In this document: piece by piece, positions 20,940 to 32,289 of the stretch
Numbering within the stretch: position 1 is the first letter of the stretch
Layout of the letters: the number at the start of each line of letters is the position of its first letter
Origin: Carnegiea gigantea
Lineage: Eukaryota > Streptophyta > Magnoliopsida > Caryophyllales > Cactaceae
Assembly (NCBI GenBank): GCA_029747015.1
Contig: JAKOGI010000429.1
Coordinates: 365,001 to 429,000 of the forward strand
Direction of reading: 5' to 3'
DNA length: 64,000 nt
Made by a program: the position numbers and the translations under genes
The notes under the pieces: model-generated
What the model was told of the DNA's origin: nothing
Database searches by the model: none
What the model saw: only the letters and a program-made list of their open reading frames with translations

Positions 20940-23900
20940 CTAAAATACAACAAATCTGACTTAAATACTTGGCTAGATTGAGTTGAAACCCCTGACGCTG
21001 CTACTGTTGAGCTAGAAGCTTGGCTGACTCTTTGGATCTTTTTTAGCCTACCAACTGGATTGCCAATCTTCTGTCAAGGCTTGTTCTTATATTTAAGTCT
21101 TCTATTTTCATCCCTTGGCTACCCACATGTGAGGCAATTATGACCTAATTGCTTGCACTTCCTACACCTCTTAGTGCCACTCAATTGGATGGTAGACAGT
21201 TGTGAAGGGATAGAAGGTCTGCTTTTCCTTCTTTTGTGCTCCTCAAGCTTTTCCCTCTTCCTAAGCTCAAAAGGGGGATCCAAAGCAGGCAATGCACTCT
21301 CCCCCAGAAGCATGAGTCAAGAATGGGTGTATTATGCAATCATAAAGCTTTCTATATCTCTCAACATGAAACTAAGGACAACAATAATCATCCAACATGT
21401 GGTTTAGCCTAAGAATGCACCTTGTAGCATGCTTATAGGGCATGCCACTAACTTGCCACCTTTGGTAGTCACAGTAATGGTCTCCCAATTTTATAGTGAA
21501 ATTTGTGGATTCCTCTCTAACATCAAACTCCCCCCTCCCAGCTGGCACTAAGTTACTACAGTTTCTAGACTCTAGCTCAAGTTACTTACGCTTTTTCTCC
21601 ACAAATGGTGTCACTTTACCTTCCCAATCAGCTGACTTCTGAAATCTCTTATCAAATCTTGCCCCAATAAGCTTCCTAATCTCTTCTAACATAGTCTATG
21701 TTGGCTTTCCCCTATGCTTCATAATTGCATTATTGAAACTCTCGGTAAAGTTATTTGTATTGTCATCTAACTTTAGGGTCTGGTCAAATTTAAACCTTGC
21801 CTAATATTCTAATAGCTCATTGTCTCTTAACTAATAAAAAGTAGAAATATCCTTTTTCTTAATTTTATCCATGACCTTTTTGAAAACAAATTCTAAGTAT
21901 GCATTGGTAGCAATGTAAAAGAAGCAATGAAACCATGCACCTTCACCATTTTAAGGGGAGGGGAATAAAAGATATGTTACTATTTGCCACAAACACCAAA
22001 GCAATTACTGAAAGTAAGTAATATATGTTAAACATGCACATACCAGCGTAGTTTAAGGTAAAGTTTTTATAGAAGTGGAGGACATAGATCCTCCTTGAAG
22101 GTTAAGGCATGACATTCTTTATTGCTTTGATTATGCCCTCCATCATAAACAATAAATTAAGTCAGTAATTAATAATAGTACAGAAAAAAAAGCAATGCAG
22201 TTAACTTATACCTTGTGCCTGTCAGACATGATTGTGTACTTGGAATTGTCTTTCCTTATATCTAGTGCAGTTGTTGATCCATGCAGAAAAAAGCTCCATT
22301 CCTCTTCATCCTTGGGGTGCAACTCCATAAGCTAAGGGATACTGCCCATTTTGCCGTCTAACCCATGGTAGTGATGAGGACACCCTTATATGGCCCTTTC
22401 AAGTGACATGCATCAATGCCAATGAATGGGTTATAGTGCTATTTGAAAGCACTAATGGCTAACCCTATACAAATCTGACATATCTTAAAAGATGGATTCT
22501 TTCCAGTACCTTCGTCTTTCTAGTTGATAAAACATAGAGAGTTAGAGTTTGTTTTTCCTTAAACACCCTCATATAGCTTGGCAGTACCTCATACCCTTCA
22601 TCATGTCTGCCTTCCACCATATGTTTTATTAACCTTCTTGTCCTCCGACAAGTGTAATCAGGAACTGCCACCCCAAACCTCCTTATCAGAGTTTTCTACA
22701 TTGTCCCCTTATCCATATTAAGATTGTCCTTAAATTCATCTAGCAACTTAAACGCAACCCATCTAGAAGAAGCTTGCTTATTGAACTGTGTATTGTGACA
22801 CTTGTGACCTTCATTCAAGGACCTTATCATCTAAGTACACTTATCCAGAAGCACAGCTGCATGGATCTTGAATGGATAGTCATTGTTGATACACCTTTGT
22901 GTCTATATGCTCTTAGTGTTTTTTATTTTCCTTAAAGTAATACCCTGCTAAACATAGTGGTCCTTTATCGCATTTAACAAATCCTCTTTGCTTATAAAGA
23001 TATCACAAATAACTAAGCTCACCTTCCCATCCCTGTTTCAAGTCCATAACTTGCCTTGCTTGAATACCTTAGCCATTTTGTTCACAATTAATAAGTTCGC
23101 ACCCATGTCATCATCAATGCTACCATGCCCTAAGGTCATGCATAACTGAGTGTCAGTCTCTAAGTCAATATCACCTAATGACTCATTTTTAAGCTCCAAA
23201 TCATCCTCCTCATCTAATGAGAAGTTCTCAGACTCCTCAGACCCATATGATTGCCACTCCTTAAAGTCACTATCCTTGTTGTCATCATGGTCACTGTCTT
23301 CATCATCTGCTTGCCCTAAATTCTCCTCCAAATCACTATCAAGCACATCAACCTCGCCTATTTGTGGTTAGCATAATGAATGCACATCAAAATCATGCAA
23401 GCCTACCAAATCAACCATCACTATCACCAAATCAAAGTCCTCCCCCTGCTCTGAAGTACCAACAGTTGCAACTTTCCTTTTTGAAGGGCTAGGGGTAACT
23501 TACAATCTAGTGAAGGGCCGTCTAAGGCTGCAGATTTAGGAAGGATTGTTTTGTGCAGTTACAGGTTGAGAAGGAGTGCTTGCAAAGGTTGCAGTTAGAG
23601 AATTAGGGGTTGCAAAGGTTGTTTAAGATCTTGTTAGTAGCCTTTTGGGGCTGCAGATTTGCTGGAAGGGGCTGTTCTATGGAGCTACAAGTTGAGAAGG
23701 AGTGCTTGGAAGGGTTATAGTTGGAGAATTAGGGGTTGTAGAGGTAGTTTGAGATCTTATCAGTGGCCTTTTGGGGCTGTAGATTTGCTGGAAGGGGTTA
23801 TTTTCTGTAGCTACAATTTGAGAAGAAGTTCTTAAAAGGGTTGCAGTTGGAGAATTAGGGTTTTGATGGACACTTTGAGATCTAGTGAAAGGCCTTCCAG

Positions 23901-24200
23901 GGCGATTAAGAGTAGATGCAGCTTGGTAGGTTGGTGAGGCAATAGGTTGGGAAGCCATTCCTTTAAAAGGTGAGGCTGGGATTTTCGCAGCAGAAGTTGA
24001 GTTTGGTAAAAGAGTAGCTTTCAAGAAATAACTACTTTTGGATTTTGTTGAACTGTAGTATAGGGCCTTATTAATTTGTAATGGTGTTATAGGCTACTTT
24101 GCTGTCCTTAGTTTGGGTCTCCTAATTGACAACTTATTAGGTCTGTTTATACTGATTAAGGACACTTTGGGTTGAGATTTGAAGAGTTTTAACTGGGAAT
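20940..24200 (-). pseudogene. MuDR/MULE transposase (mudrA-like), broken
   Basis: Cut-and-paste DNA transposase read leftwards. It has a repetitive basic/Ser-Pro region (24024 to about 23500), an acidic stretch (23346-23100), the MuDR DNA-binding region (about 22980-22650; NKQASSRWVAFKLLDEF, then YTCRRTRRLIKHMVEG), the MULE catalytic start (CRPFIGIDACHLKGPYKG, about 22410-22340), a SWIM finger (CDYQRWQVSGMPYKHA, about 21480-21430) and a CCHC knuckle (CRKCKQLGHNCLTC, about 21165-21122). The tail ends at a stop at 20940-20942. Order and length fit the family, but the frame is interrupted repeatedly. Terminal inverted repeats were not found. Confidence 0.85.
23515..24010 (-). repeat. 126-bp (42-codon) tandem repeats in the MULE N-terminus
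   Basis: Phased copies start near 23519, 23641, 23767 and 23893; spacings are 122, 126 and 126. Each encodes a version of NSPTATLL..SSQ.VA followed by FQQIYSPKRPLIRSQ on the minus strand. 126 is a multiple of three, so the last copies keep frame. Confidence 0.88.
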
Positions 24201-24342
24201 CACATTCTCAGTTGAAGAGGAAACAATCAAATTGTCAGCCCATGCCCCAGCTTCACTAAGTGAAGGCTTACTGTTATTTTGGGCTTGGGATTAGGCTTGG
24301 GCTTGGGATTGAGTTAGGCCTTGGTCTTGGGCTCTCTTTAAG

Positions 24343-25530
24343 AGGACCCTTCAACTAAATAGCTTCCTTCACTCCATCAGTTGCAACAATATATTATGCT
24401 TCAGTAGTAGATAGAGCTGCAATAGGTTGTAGGGATGCTTTCTAAGAGATAGCACCAGCACACAGAGTAAAGATATAACCTAAAGTAGAATGCTTGCTAT
24501 CAAGATCTCCACGATAATCAGAGTTAACGAATCCTACAATGTTGTAAGTTGCAGTCTTGGACTTGTCAAACGCTAGGCATTTGTCGAGAGAACCCTTCAC
24601 ATAGCAAAGGATCCATTTCACAACTTCCCAATTATCCTTACCTAGATTATATGTATAACGGGTCATCATGATAACTACATAGGCTAAGTAAGGCCTAGTA
24701 TAGACCATAGCATCCATGAGGCTCCCAACTGCACTAGAATTCGGGACATGAGACATCTTCTTCATTTTCATTACAGATAATTTGAAATGAGCAGCTAGAG
24801 GAGTAGTAACTGGTTTACAGTTACTCATATTAATCCTATCAAGCACCTTCTTTAGGTATTTTTTCTAAGATAGGTAGAGTTTGTTGGCTTTTCGATCTCT
24901 ATGAATCTCCATGCCAAGTATTTTCTTAGGTTCCCCCTAGATCCTTCATCTTAAACTCATTACTAAGTCGAAATTTCAACCTACTGATCAAGGACTTGCC
25001 CTTGGATGCAATGAGCATGCCATCAACATATAGTAACAGATAAATGAAGGAATCACCAAATCGTTGAAAATATACACCGTTGTCATAGTGATAACGTGTA
25101 TAGCCTTATCTCATCATAAAGCATCAAACCTTTTATACGACTACTACAGTGCCTGCTTTAGGCAATATAGAGACTTCTTCAAGTGGTGGACATAGTTTTC
25201 CTTTTTAGGAACTATGAAACCCATAGGTTATCTCATGTATTTATCGTCCTCTAACTCTCCATGGAAGGATGCAGTTTTTACATCAAGTTGCTCTAATTCA
25301 AGATCAAATAACGCAACAAATGAAGCAACACTCTAATGGAGGTATGATGTACTGCAGAAGAGAATACCTCATTGAAGTCAATATCTTCCTTCTGGTTGCA
25401 GCCTCGAAAAACCAGCCATACTTTCCATCTTACATCTTCAACCCTAGGAATGTCTTCCTTCCTTTTGTAGATCCATTTGGCCGTTAGAGTGACCCTTGGG
25501 TAATTCATACAACTCCTAAGTTTCATTCCT
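24343..25530 (-). pseudogene. Copia reverse transcriptase and RNase H
   Basis: RT start at 25526-25293 (AKWIYKRKEDIPRVEDVRWKV, a decayed version of the family's WKTKYKA-type block, then DFNEVFSSAV). The catalytic region (25290-24850) is broken. The end of RT and RNase H at 24846-24442 reads MSNCKPVTTPLAAHFKLS, then VGSLMDAMVYTRPYLAYVV, then VGFVNSDYRGDLDSKHSTLGY. The frame continues to about 24343 with TEAEYI. Copies element RNA to DNA and removes RNA. Confidence 0.85.
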
Positions 25531-25899
25531 GTACAGACTCTTTGTCTTATCTTGTATCGCTAAAAGCTAGTTAGAAGAATTGGGACAGGAGATGGCTTCA
25601 AAGTAGGTAGAAGGTCAAATATCTTCAGGTATCTCCTGGGCAATAGCTAAGGCATATGCTATTAGACTGTCTTTATCGCCAGCGGAATAACGTGCAAGCT
25701 TCCTGATTATCCTCTGTGGTCTGTCACAGGCAATGGAGTACTTATCTGAAGTCTGATGCTCTTCAGAACTAAGAATGTCATAGATATAGGGGTCGATTTC
25801 TTCAATACAATCCTCATATTAGAAGGAGGAACACTATCTCCACCTTGAGGAGCATATAAAGAAACCTTAAGCTCCAACCTTCTCACTATCATTCTGTAG

Positions 25900-27290
25900 A
25901 TTACCTATAGGGATACTATATTCTTGTCAATGGAAAAACATAGCAGTTGTATTAAAGGTAATATCACGACTTTGGATAAATTTTTTGGAGTCAGGACACC
26001 AAAGCCTACGCCCCTTAAATTCAGAAGCATAGCCTAGAAACATGCATTTAGTAGCCCTAGGTGCTAACTTCCCATTGTTGACATCTGCAAAAATAGAACA
26101 GCTAAAAACTCCCAATATAAAGTAGTCAATAGGATTACCTGACCAGACTTCTTCTGGAATTTTGAAATCAATGGAGGAGTGAGGAGATTAGTTGACTAGG
26201 TAGCAAGCTGCGGAGACATTCTCTGCCCAAAAATCTCTGCGATGCCACATATTGGTATTGAAGAGCATACATCAAGGTCTCTTAAAGCAGAGTCCTATTG
26301 ATGGGTTGTAGAGCATACAGTGAGCTCTATCAAACCAGAGTCCTATTGATGCATTCTGCAAGCCCATTATGCTAAGGTTTCCCAACTAGGGTCCTCTATC
26401 TCGCCATGCCTTGGATAGAGCAGAACTAATTGAATTCTAATCGACAGAACTCGAGACCATTGTCAGTCCTGAACTTCTTTATTTTCTTCCCAGTCTAGTT
26501 CTGTATGAGTGCTTTAAATTTCTTAAACATGGGAAAAACCTCGTTTTTCTACCTTAAGAAATAAACCTAGACTTTTTTGGAGAAGTCATCTACAAAGGTT
26601 AGCATATAACGTTTTGCCCCAAATGAAGGAACTCTAAAAGGACTACACAATTTAGAATGAGTATAATCAATGGTACCTTTAGTACGACATGTGGCAATAA
26701 AAAAGCTAACCTTCTTTTGTTTTCAAAACACACAGTGATCACAGAAAACAGGCTTATCCATACCTTCGCTTCCTAGTAGACCTTGAATGCTGAGAATCGT
26801 CATTCCCTTCTCAATCATGTGGCCCAAGCGAGCATGCCATAATCGAGTAAGGCTTTCTTCGGATGAGGTAGTAGTGACTGTGGCAGAACCAGTCACGGTA
26901 GATCCTTGGAGAATATATAGACTCCCACATCTTTCTGCTTTTATAAGAACCAGAGCACCTTTGGAGATTTGCAAAACTCCACCTTCGGCTGAATACTTGC
27001 AGCCGTTAGATTCGAGGGTGCCAAGAGAGATAAGGTTGCACTTCAGGTTAGGAATGTGGCGGACATTAGAAAGAGTTCTTACCATACCATCATGAGTTCT
27101 GATTCGAATGGTGCCAATGCTAGCAACGTTGCATTGGGCATCATTGCCCATGAGTACAACACCACCATCCAATGGCTTATATGTAGAAAACCAGTCCCTG
27201 TTCGGACACATATGGTTGGTACAGCCTGAATCAAGCACCCACTCAGTTGCACCACGATTATCAGTGGTGGTGACAAGTAGAACATCGCCA
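25900..27290 (-). pseudogene. Copia protease and integrase
   Basis: Protease motif WVLDSGCTNHMCP at about 27245, with the DSG active site intact. Then GAG-pre-integrase LWHARLGH at about 26850, an integrase zinc finger ending CDHC, a broken DDE core with FRTDNGLEF at about 26460, and the C-terminal ATKCMFLGYASEFKGRRLW at about 26060. Integrase core is split by several stops. Confidence 0.85.
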
Positions 27291-27375
27291 TCTAACCCAG
27301 AGTCAACAACTAAAACTTCTGCAGATTGATTATTTTCCTTCGCCTTTTTGTTCTTCAGTTTGTAGCAATCAGCAA

Positions 27376-28060
27376 CTATGTGCCCAGTTTTCCTATAATA
27401 TTACAGAACTTACCAGATTTACGACCTCTTGACTTGCATCTTGAATTTCTAATTGAGCCCTCCTTTTTAGAGGTTCTCCATCTTACTGACAAACCTTTAG
27501 CTTTGTCATTCGAATGCACTTCAAGATCAAACTTCTCTTTGAATAGTAAGTTGGCCTTAATGTCCTCAAATGATAGAACAGCATTGTTACTGTATAGTAC
27601 AATTTCCTTGAAGTGCTTATAGGAAGGGGGCAATGAAACAACCAATAATATTGCTTTATGTCATCCTCAATTTTTACTTCCAAACTTTTTAGGTCAATGG
27701 TAGTGGAAAAATCATCTAAATATTTTTGGATAGGTGTACCTTCAGCCATACAGAAGGTATATAGTTATTCCTTTAGATGTATCTTGTTTGAAAGGCTCTT
27801 CGTCATGTACAAGAGAGATCCATCGTGCTAGTTTGATCTAGAACTTCGCAAAGGACATTAGTTGCCAGGCATAGTTGAGTCATCAAAAGAGCCTTTTCGT
27901 CAAGCTCCTCCCATTGTTCTTCCGTCATGGTAACAGGTTTCTTTTTCTTTCCAATAAGGGCCTTTTTTAACCCATTCTGGGTAAACTGCCATCATCTGAA
28001 TCTTCTAAATGTTGAAACTAATTTTTCCATCGAACTTGGGAATATCGAACTTTGTGACTG
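27376..28060 (-). pseudogene. Copia gag
   Basis: Capsid region with MAEGTPIQKYLDDF (27749) and SLPPSYKHFKEIVLY (27640), the UBN2-type gag of Tnt1-like elements. The zinc knuckle is split by a one-base frameshift: the second half, TGHIVADCYKLK, reads in the frame that leads into protease. Confidence 0.8.
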
Positions 28061-28076
28061 CTGTCGTTCTATAACC

Positions 28077-28090
28077 TGGCTCTGATATCA
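28077..28090 (-). promoter_or_regulatory. Primer-binding site of the Copia element
   Basis: Minus strand TGATATCAGAGCCA, one base off the tRNA-Met primer site, two bases from the LTR. Confidence 0.8.
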
Positions 28091-28092
28091 TT

Positions 28093-28557
28093 TGTTAGGA
28101 ACAATGAGAAATAGAATGAATACAACAAATAAATCACAAACGTAATATAAACGAGTGATAACAAATCAACACCGGAATTTACGTGGAAAACCCACCACAG
28201 ACGACGATGAGTCACAAACCTACTACAGAGAAGAAGAGTATAGGATCAATCTTAGAATAATACGTTCCAACAAGAAGATCCATTAGAGATTACAAATCTC
28301 TCTATAATGCTATCTCATAAATCCAGAAAAGTGAAACTGAATACTCCAATGGTATTTTCTATTGGTGCATCTAGAAGATAGGAGGCGTGCCCGTTATAAA
28401 GGGGTAGGATGAGAAAGAAATCCGCAAGAAACCCTAACTACTACAGCTAAACAACTGCCATCCACCACAAACGGTGGAGTGCAAATTGGGCCAAAACAAA
28501 ACAGAATCTAATTGCAATTACGAATACACGAAATTTCAAGGGAATAATAGAGAATCA
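28093..28557 (-). repeat. Copia 5' LTR (465 bp)
   Basis: Minus strand starts TGATTCTC and ends CCTAACA: TG...CA ends. Right end abuts Athila RNase H sequence. Confidence 0.85.
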
Positions 28558-28559
28558 TG

Positions 28560-29600
28560 GCATATTAAGTATAATAGATCATCTGAGGTACTTTTCCTAC
28601 TCTTTGACCTAAGACTGCCCCTACTGCCTTATCACTAGCATCACACATTAGTTCAAAAGGTAGGGCCCAGTTAACGGGTTATACTATAGAAGTTGTCATC
28701 AATTTCAATTTTAATTGGTCGAAAACTCTCCTACAATCGTTATTAAAATCAAATAAAGCATCCTTTGAGAGTAAACCAAATAAAGGGGAGGCAATCTTAG
28801 AAAAATCCTGGATAAATCTCCTATAAAACCCAACATGACGTAAAAATGACCTTATCTCCTTAACACATTGTGGATAGGGCAAAGCTTAGATGATTTCTAC
28901 TTTATCCTTGTCAACCTCTAATCCTTTAGATGACACTGCAGGACATAGTACTACCCCATGCTCCACCATGAAATGATACTTTTCAAAATTAAGCATTAAA
29001 TTAGTCTCAATACAATGCTTAAGCACTAGAGTAAGATGATGCAAGCACTCATCAAATGAATCACCATGTACAGTAAAGTCAGCCACGAAAACGTTCATAA
29101 TTTTGGTGACAAAATCAAAAAAAATACTCATCGTACACCTTTGAAATGTAGCAGGAGCATTGCATAGATCAAACAACATCCTTCTAAAAGCATACGTGCC
29201 AAAAGGATAGGTAAAAGTGGTCTTCTCCTGATCCTCAGGAGCTATAAGGGCTAGAATATAACCTGAATATCCATTAAGAAAGTAATAGTGTGACCTTCCA
29301 ACTAATCTCTCTAACATCTAGCCCATAAAGGGCAATGGACAATGGTCCTTCCTGGTGGCCTTATTAAGCTTTCTATAGTCAATATACACTCTCCAACCAC
29401 TTTGGACTCTAGTAGGTATTAATTCACCTTCCTTGTTCTGCATTACTGTTGTGCACCCCTTTTTAGGAACCACATGGATAGGACTAACCCACTCAGAATC
29501 AGTGGTGGGGTATATCACTCTAGCATCTAATCACTTAAGAATTTCTTTTTGAACTACCTCTATTACAGTTGGATTTTATGTGATTTTATGTGATTTTGTG
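28560..29600 (-). pseudogene. Athila reverse transcriptase and RNase H start
   Basis: VSPIHVVPKKG and WRVYIDYRKLNKATRKDH (29490-29340), FTYPFGTYAFRRMLFDLCNAPATFQRCTMSIF (two blocks about 29225-29130). The position of the YxDD box reads VFVADF, so the catalytic Asp pair has decayed. IRSFLRHVGFYRRFIQDFSKIASP at about 28850, then RNase H FELMCDASDKAVGAVLGQ at about 28650, ending at the Copia junction. Confidence 0.85.
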
Positions 29601-29786
29601 TGAACATAATGCGAGGCTAAGTCTGTTAAGATCTGTTAAAGTCCACCCTAATGCTTCACTATGTTCTCTAAAACCTAGTAAGTTTATCCTCTTGTTCAGA
29701 TGTCAATGCACTAGAGATTATAACAGGTAAAGTCTCATCATCCCCTAAATAAGCATACTTAAGATTTTCAGATAATGGTTCTAGTT

Positions 29787-30877
29787 CTAACTTGGGGGGG
29801 AAATGCGAGAGGATAACATCTTCATGTGATTTTTAGGCAATTCTACCTTCCTAGGTTTGTCAACGACATGCAATTGCAATAAAGACTCTATGTTGCACAC
29901 TAACTCATTATTAATATGGTAAGCCACATTGTGAAACAAAAACTGATCCAAACCTTGAGTAAGTATAGTTAACAATTCATCCTCATGAGACAATTCATAA
30001 ACAACTTGGGATAATTGATCAATCACATCAAGTACACATAGATGGTTCACATCAGCAGGAAATCTCATAGTATCAAAAATACTGAACTTAATAATTTCAC
30101 CTTCAAATTCATAGTTAGTGTTCCGGCATGCACATCTATTTTTGTCCTCGATGTTTTAAGAAATTGTCTACCAAGCAATATGGGAGCATCATGTTGTGCA
30201 TCATCCATGTCCAACACATAAAAGTCAGCAGGAAAAAGAAACTTATTTAGTTGGATTAGGATATCTTCTAGAACTCCATCTGGGTATGCATTATTCCTAT
30301 TAGCTAACTGAATAATTAAATCAATTTTCTTTAACTCTCCTAGGTGTAGTTTATCATAAATGGACATAGGCATCATATTGATGGAAGCTTCTAAATCAAG
30401 CATGGCTCTATCAAAGGAGAGGTTTCTAATTTTACAAGGAATAGAGAATACACATGAGTCCTTACATTTAGGAGGAAGCTTGTTTTTGAAAATAGCAGCC
30501 ATGTTTTCCCCTACACTTACCTTTTTGTTCCCTTTCAATTTACTTTTTATAGTACAAAGCTCTTTAAGGAACTTGGCATAACGAGGTACTTGCTTTATGG
30601 CATCAAGGAGATGAATGTTGATCTCTACCTTCCTAGATGTGTTCAAGATTTCTTGGTTTACCTCATTTGCCTTACGGGTTTTCCTTCTCAGTCTACTAGG
30701 AAAAGGTGGTAATGGCTTATAAGGTTCCTTCTTATCTTTACCTACTTCCTTAACATTAGATTCGGTGTCTTGATTATGGTTAGTTTCAGGTTTGTTGACC
30801 TCTATTTTATGCTCTACCCCTCTACTCTTCCTAGGTTCCTTCAACTCTTTCCCACTCCTAAGTGTCATGGCACTCAC
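29787..30877 (-). pseudogene. Athila gag-pro region with protease
   Basis: 270-codon open frame (30877-30065) beginning MSAMTLRSGKEL, a lysine-rich link, then KFLKELCTIK and the protease AMLDLEASINMMP (active-site DLEAS where DLGAS is usual), VLEDILIQLNKFLFPADFYVLDMDD and ILLGRQFLKTSRTKIDVH. The continuation (30068-29787) is acidic and leads to RT. The longest intact frame in the element. Confidence 0.85.
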
Positions 30878-30899
30878 ATTTTCTTTTGGGTTCTGGAAT

Positions 30900-32171
30900 G
30901 GTTGAGATGGTAACCTATGTTGTATTTGGGCCTGGAAGTTGCTAACTATGGTATCAGTAGCAGTCTATCTCTCCTGGAACTGTTTAAGTGTCATCTCTAT
31001 ATTCAAAAACCTAGTGTCGATATCCTTTTTCTAGTCGTCCGTCTTTTTTATGACTTGTTCTAAAAGAAAATTTGTTCTATCTTGAGCAGATGGTTGACGT
31101 CATGGCTGGTCAAAACCTGGGGGGTTGTTCCTAGGTCTATACCTAAGGTCAAGGTGGTCTCTCCATCCTTCATTATAAGTGTTAGAGTATAGGTCATACT
31201 TCCTTTGGCCTTGGTTAGAAAAAAATGCATTCACATCACCCCCTTGAAGTGTAGGGCACGCATCAACAACATGTCCCTCTAAATAGCAAATACCACACAC
31301 CACTGCTTTTTGAACTCCTCCAGTGATGAGTTTGTTCAGCATAGCAATAATCTGAGACAACTGGGTCTCTACAGATGGACATGAACTAAGCTCATTGACC
31401 TTACTAAACTGGGGTTCCCTAGTTCCAAATTGTTGGGTGTTTTGTGCCATGATATTAAACAATTCCCTAGTCTGAGTTGGAGTCTTATTAACCAGTGCCC
31501 CCCACTAGCAGCATCCACTATGTTTCTATCTATAGGTAATAAACCTTCATAGAAATATTGAATCAATAATTGTTTAGAAATTTGATGTTGGGCACAACTA
31601 GCACATAATTTATTAAAACGTTCCCAATACTCATGTAAAGCTTCCCCATTCATTTGTTTAATTCTATACATTTCTTTTCTAACGGATCCAATTCTAGATG
31701 CGGGAAATTTTTTTTCTAAAAAAGCTTTATGAACTTAGGTCCATGTCATGAATGTTGCAAGGGGTAAGTAATATAACCAGTCTTTGGTCTTATCTTGGAG
31801 TGAAAAAGAAAAGGCTCTCTATCTAATTTGGTCCTGGGTGATACCCTCAGGTTGCCTGGTCGAACATGTAATAATGAACGCATTAATGTGGCGATATGAG
31901 TCCTCACTAGGCAATCCATAAAACTTAGGCAGTAAGTTTAAAAATGCGAAGTTAAGCTTAAGTGGTCAGTCTAATATAGGATAAGTAATAGATAAAGGTT
32001 GAATTTCCAAATTAGGTGCAACAAGTTCACATTAAGTAGCCATCTCAAATTTAATATCCTCATAACTTACCAAGTCGGAGCTTACAGATTCAGAATCACT
32101 TACTTTACTTTCAAATACCTCAAATGTATGCTTCTTTTTCTCTTTGATCATCCGACCACTTCTTAATCTCA
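30900..32171 (-). pseudogene. Athila gag
   Basis: Starts near 32171 (MRLRSGRM). Capsid words follow: PKFYGLPSEDSYRHINAF, DWLYYLPLATF, GEALHEYWERFNKLCASC, ISKQLLIQYFYEGLLPIDRN and IVDAASGG. A CxxC..H..D.C knuckle at about 31290-31240 (CGICYLEGHVVDACP). Several stops. Confidence 0.85.
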
Positions 32172-32270
32172 TAAACTAAAACAACCTACAAAAATAAAAT
32201 ATAAGAGTTAAAACAAAACAATAAAAGTAGTAAAACAAAACAATAAACTATCGATTTTATTTTCTTTCGC

Positions 32271-32283
32271 TGGTAACGGCGCT
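32271..32283 (-). promoter_or_regulatory. Primer-binding site of the Athila element
   Basis: Minus strand AGCGCCGTTACCA, close to the TGGCGCCGTTGCC site (tRNA-Asp) typical of Athila, six bases from the LTR. Confidence 0.75.
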
Positions 32284-32289
32284 AAAATT

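Larger units (their letters stand above)
24343..28557 (-). mobile_element. Ty1/Copia retrotransposon (Tnt1/Tork-like), 3' end missing
   Basis: Minus-strand order from right to left: 5' LTR 28093-28557, PBS 28077-28090, gag, protease, integrase, reverse transcriptase, RNase H, the Copia order. It stops inside RNase H at about 24343 where MULE-associated sequence begins, so the end of RNase H, PPT and 3' LTR are gone. It sits inside the RNase H of the Athila element to its right. All domains carry stops or shifts. Confidence 0.87.

Noticed and set aside
19447..28557. One Copia element with 3' LTR at 19447 and 5' LTR at 28557
   Set aside because: The left LTR piece is only 87 bases, the flanking 5-mers differ (GAATC against TGGCA), and a MULE plus a GRF gene lie between; treated as separate copies.
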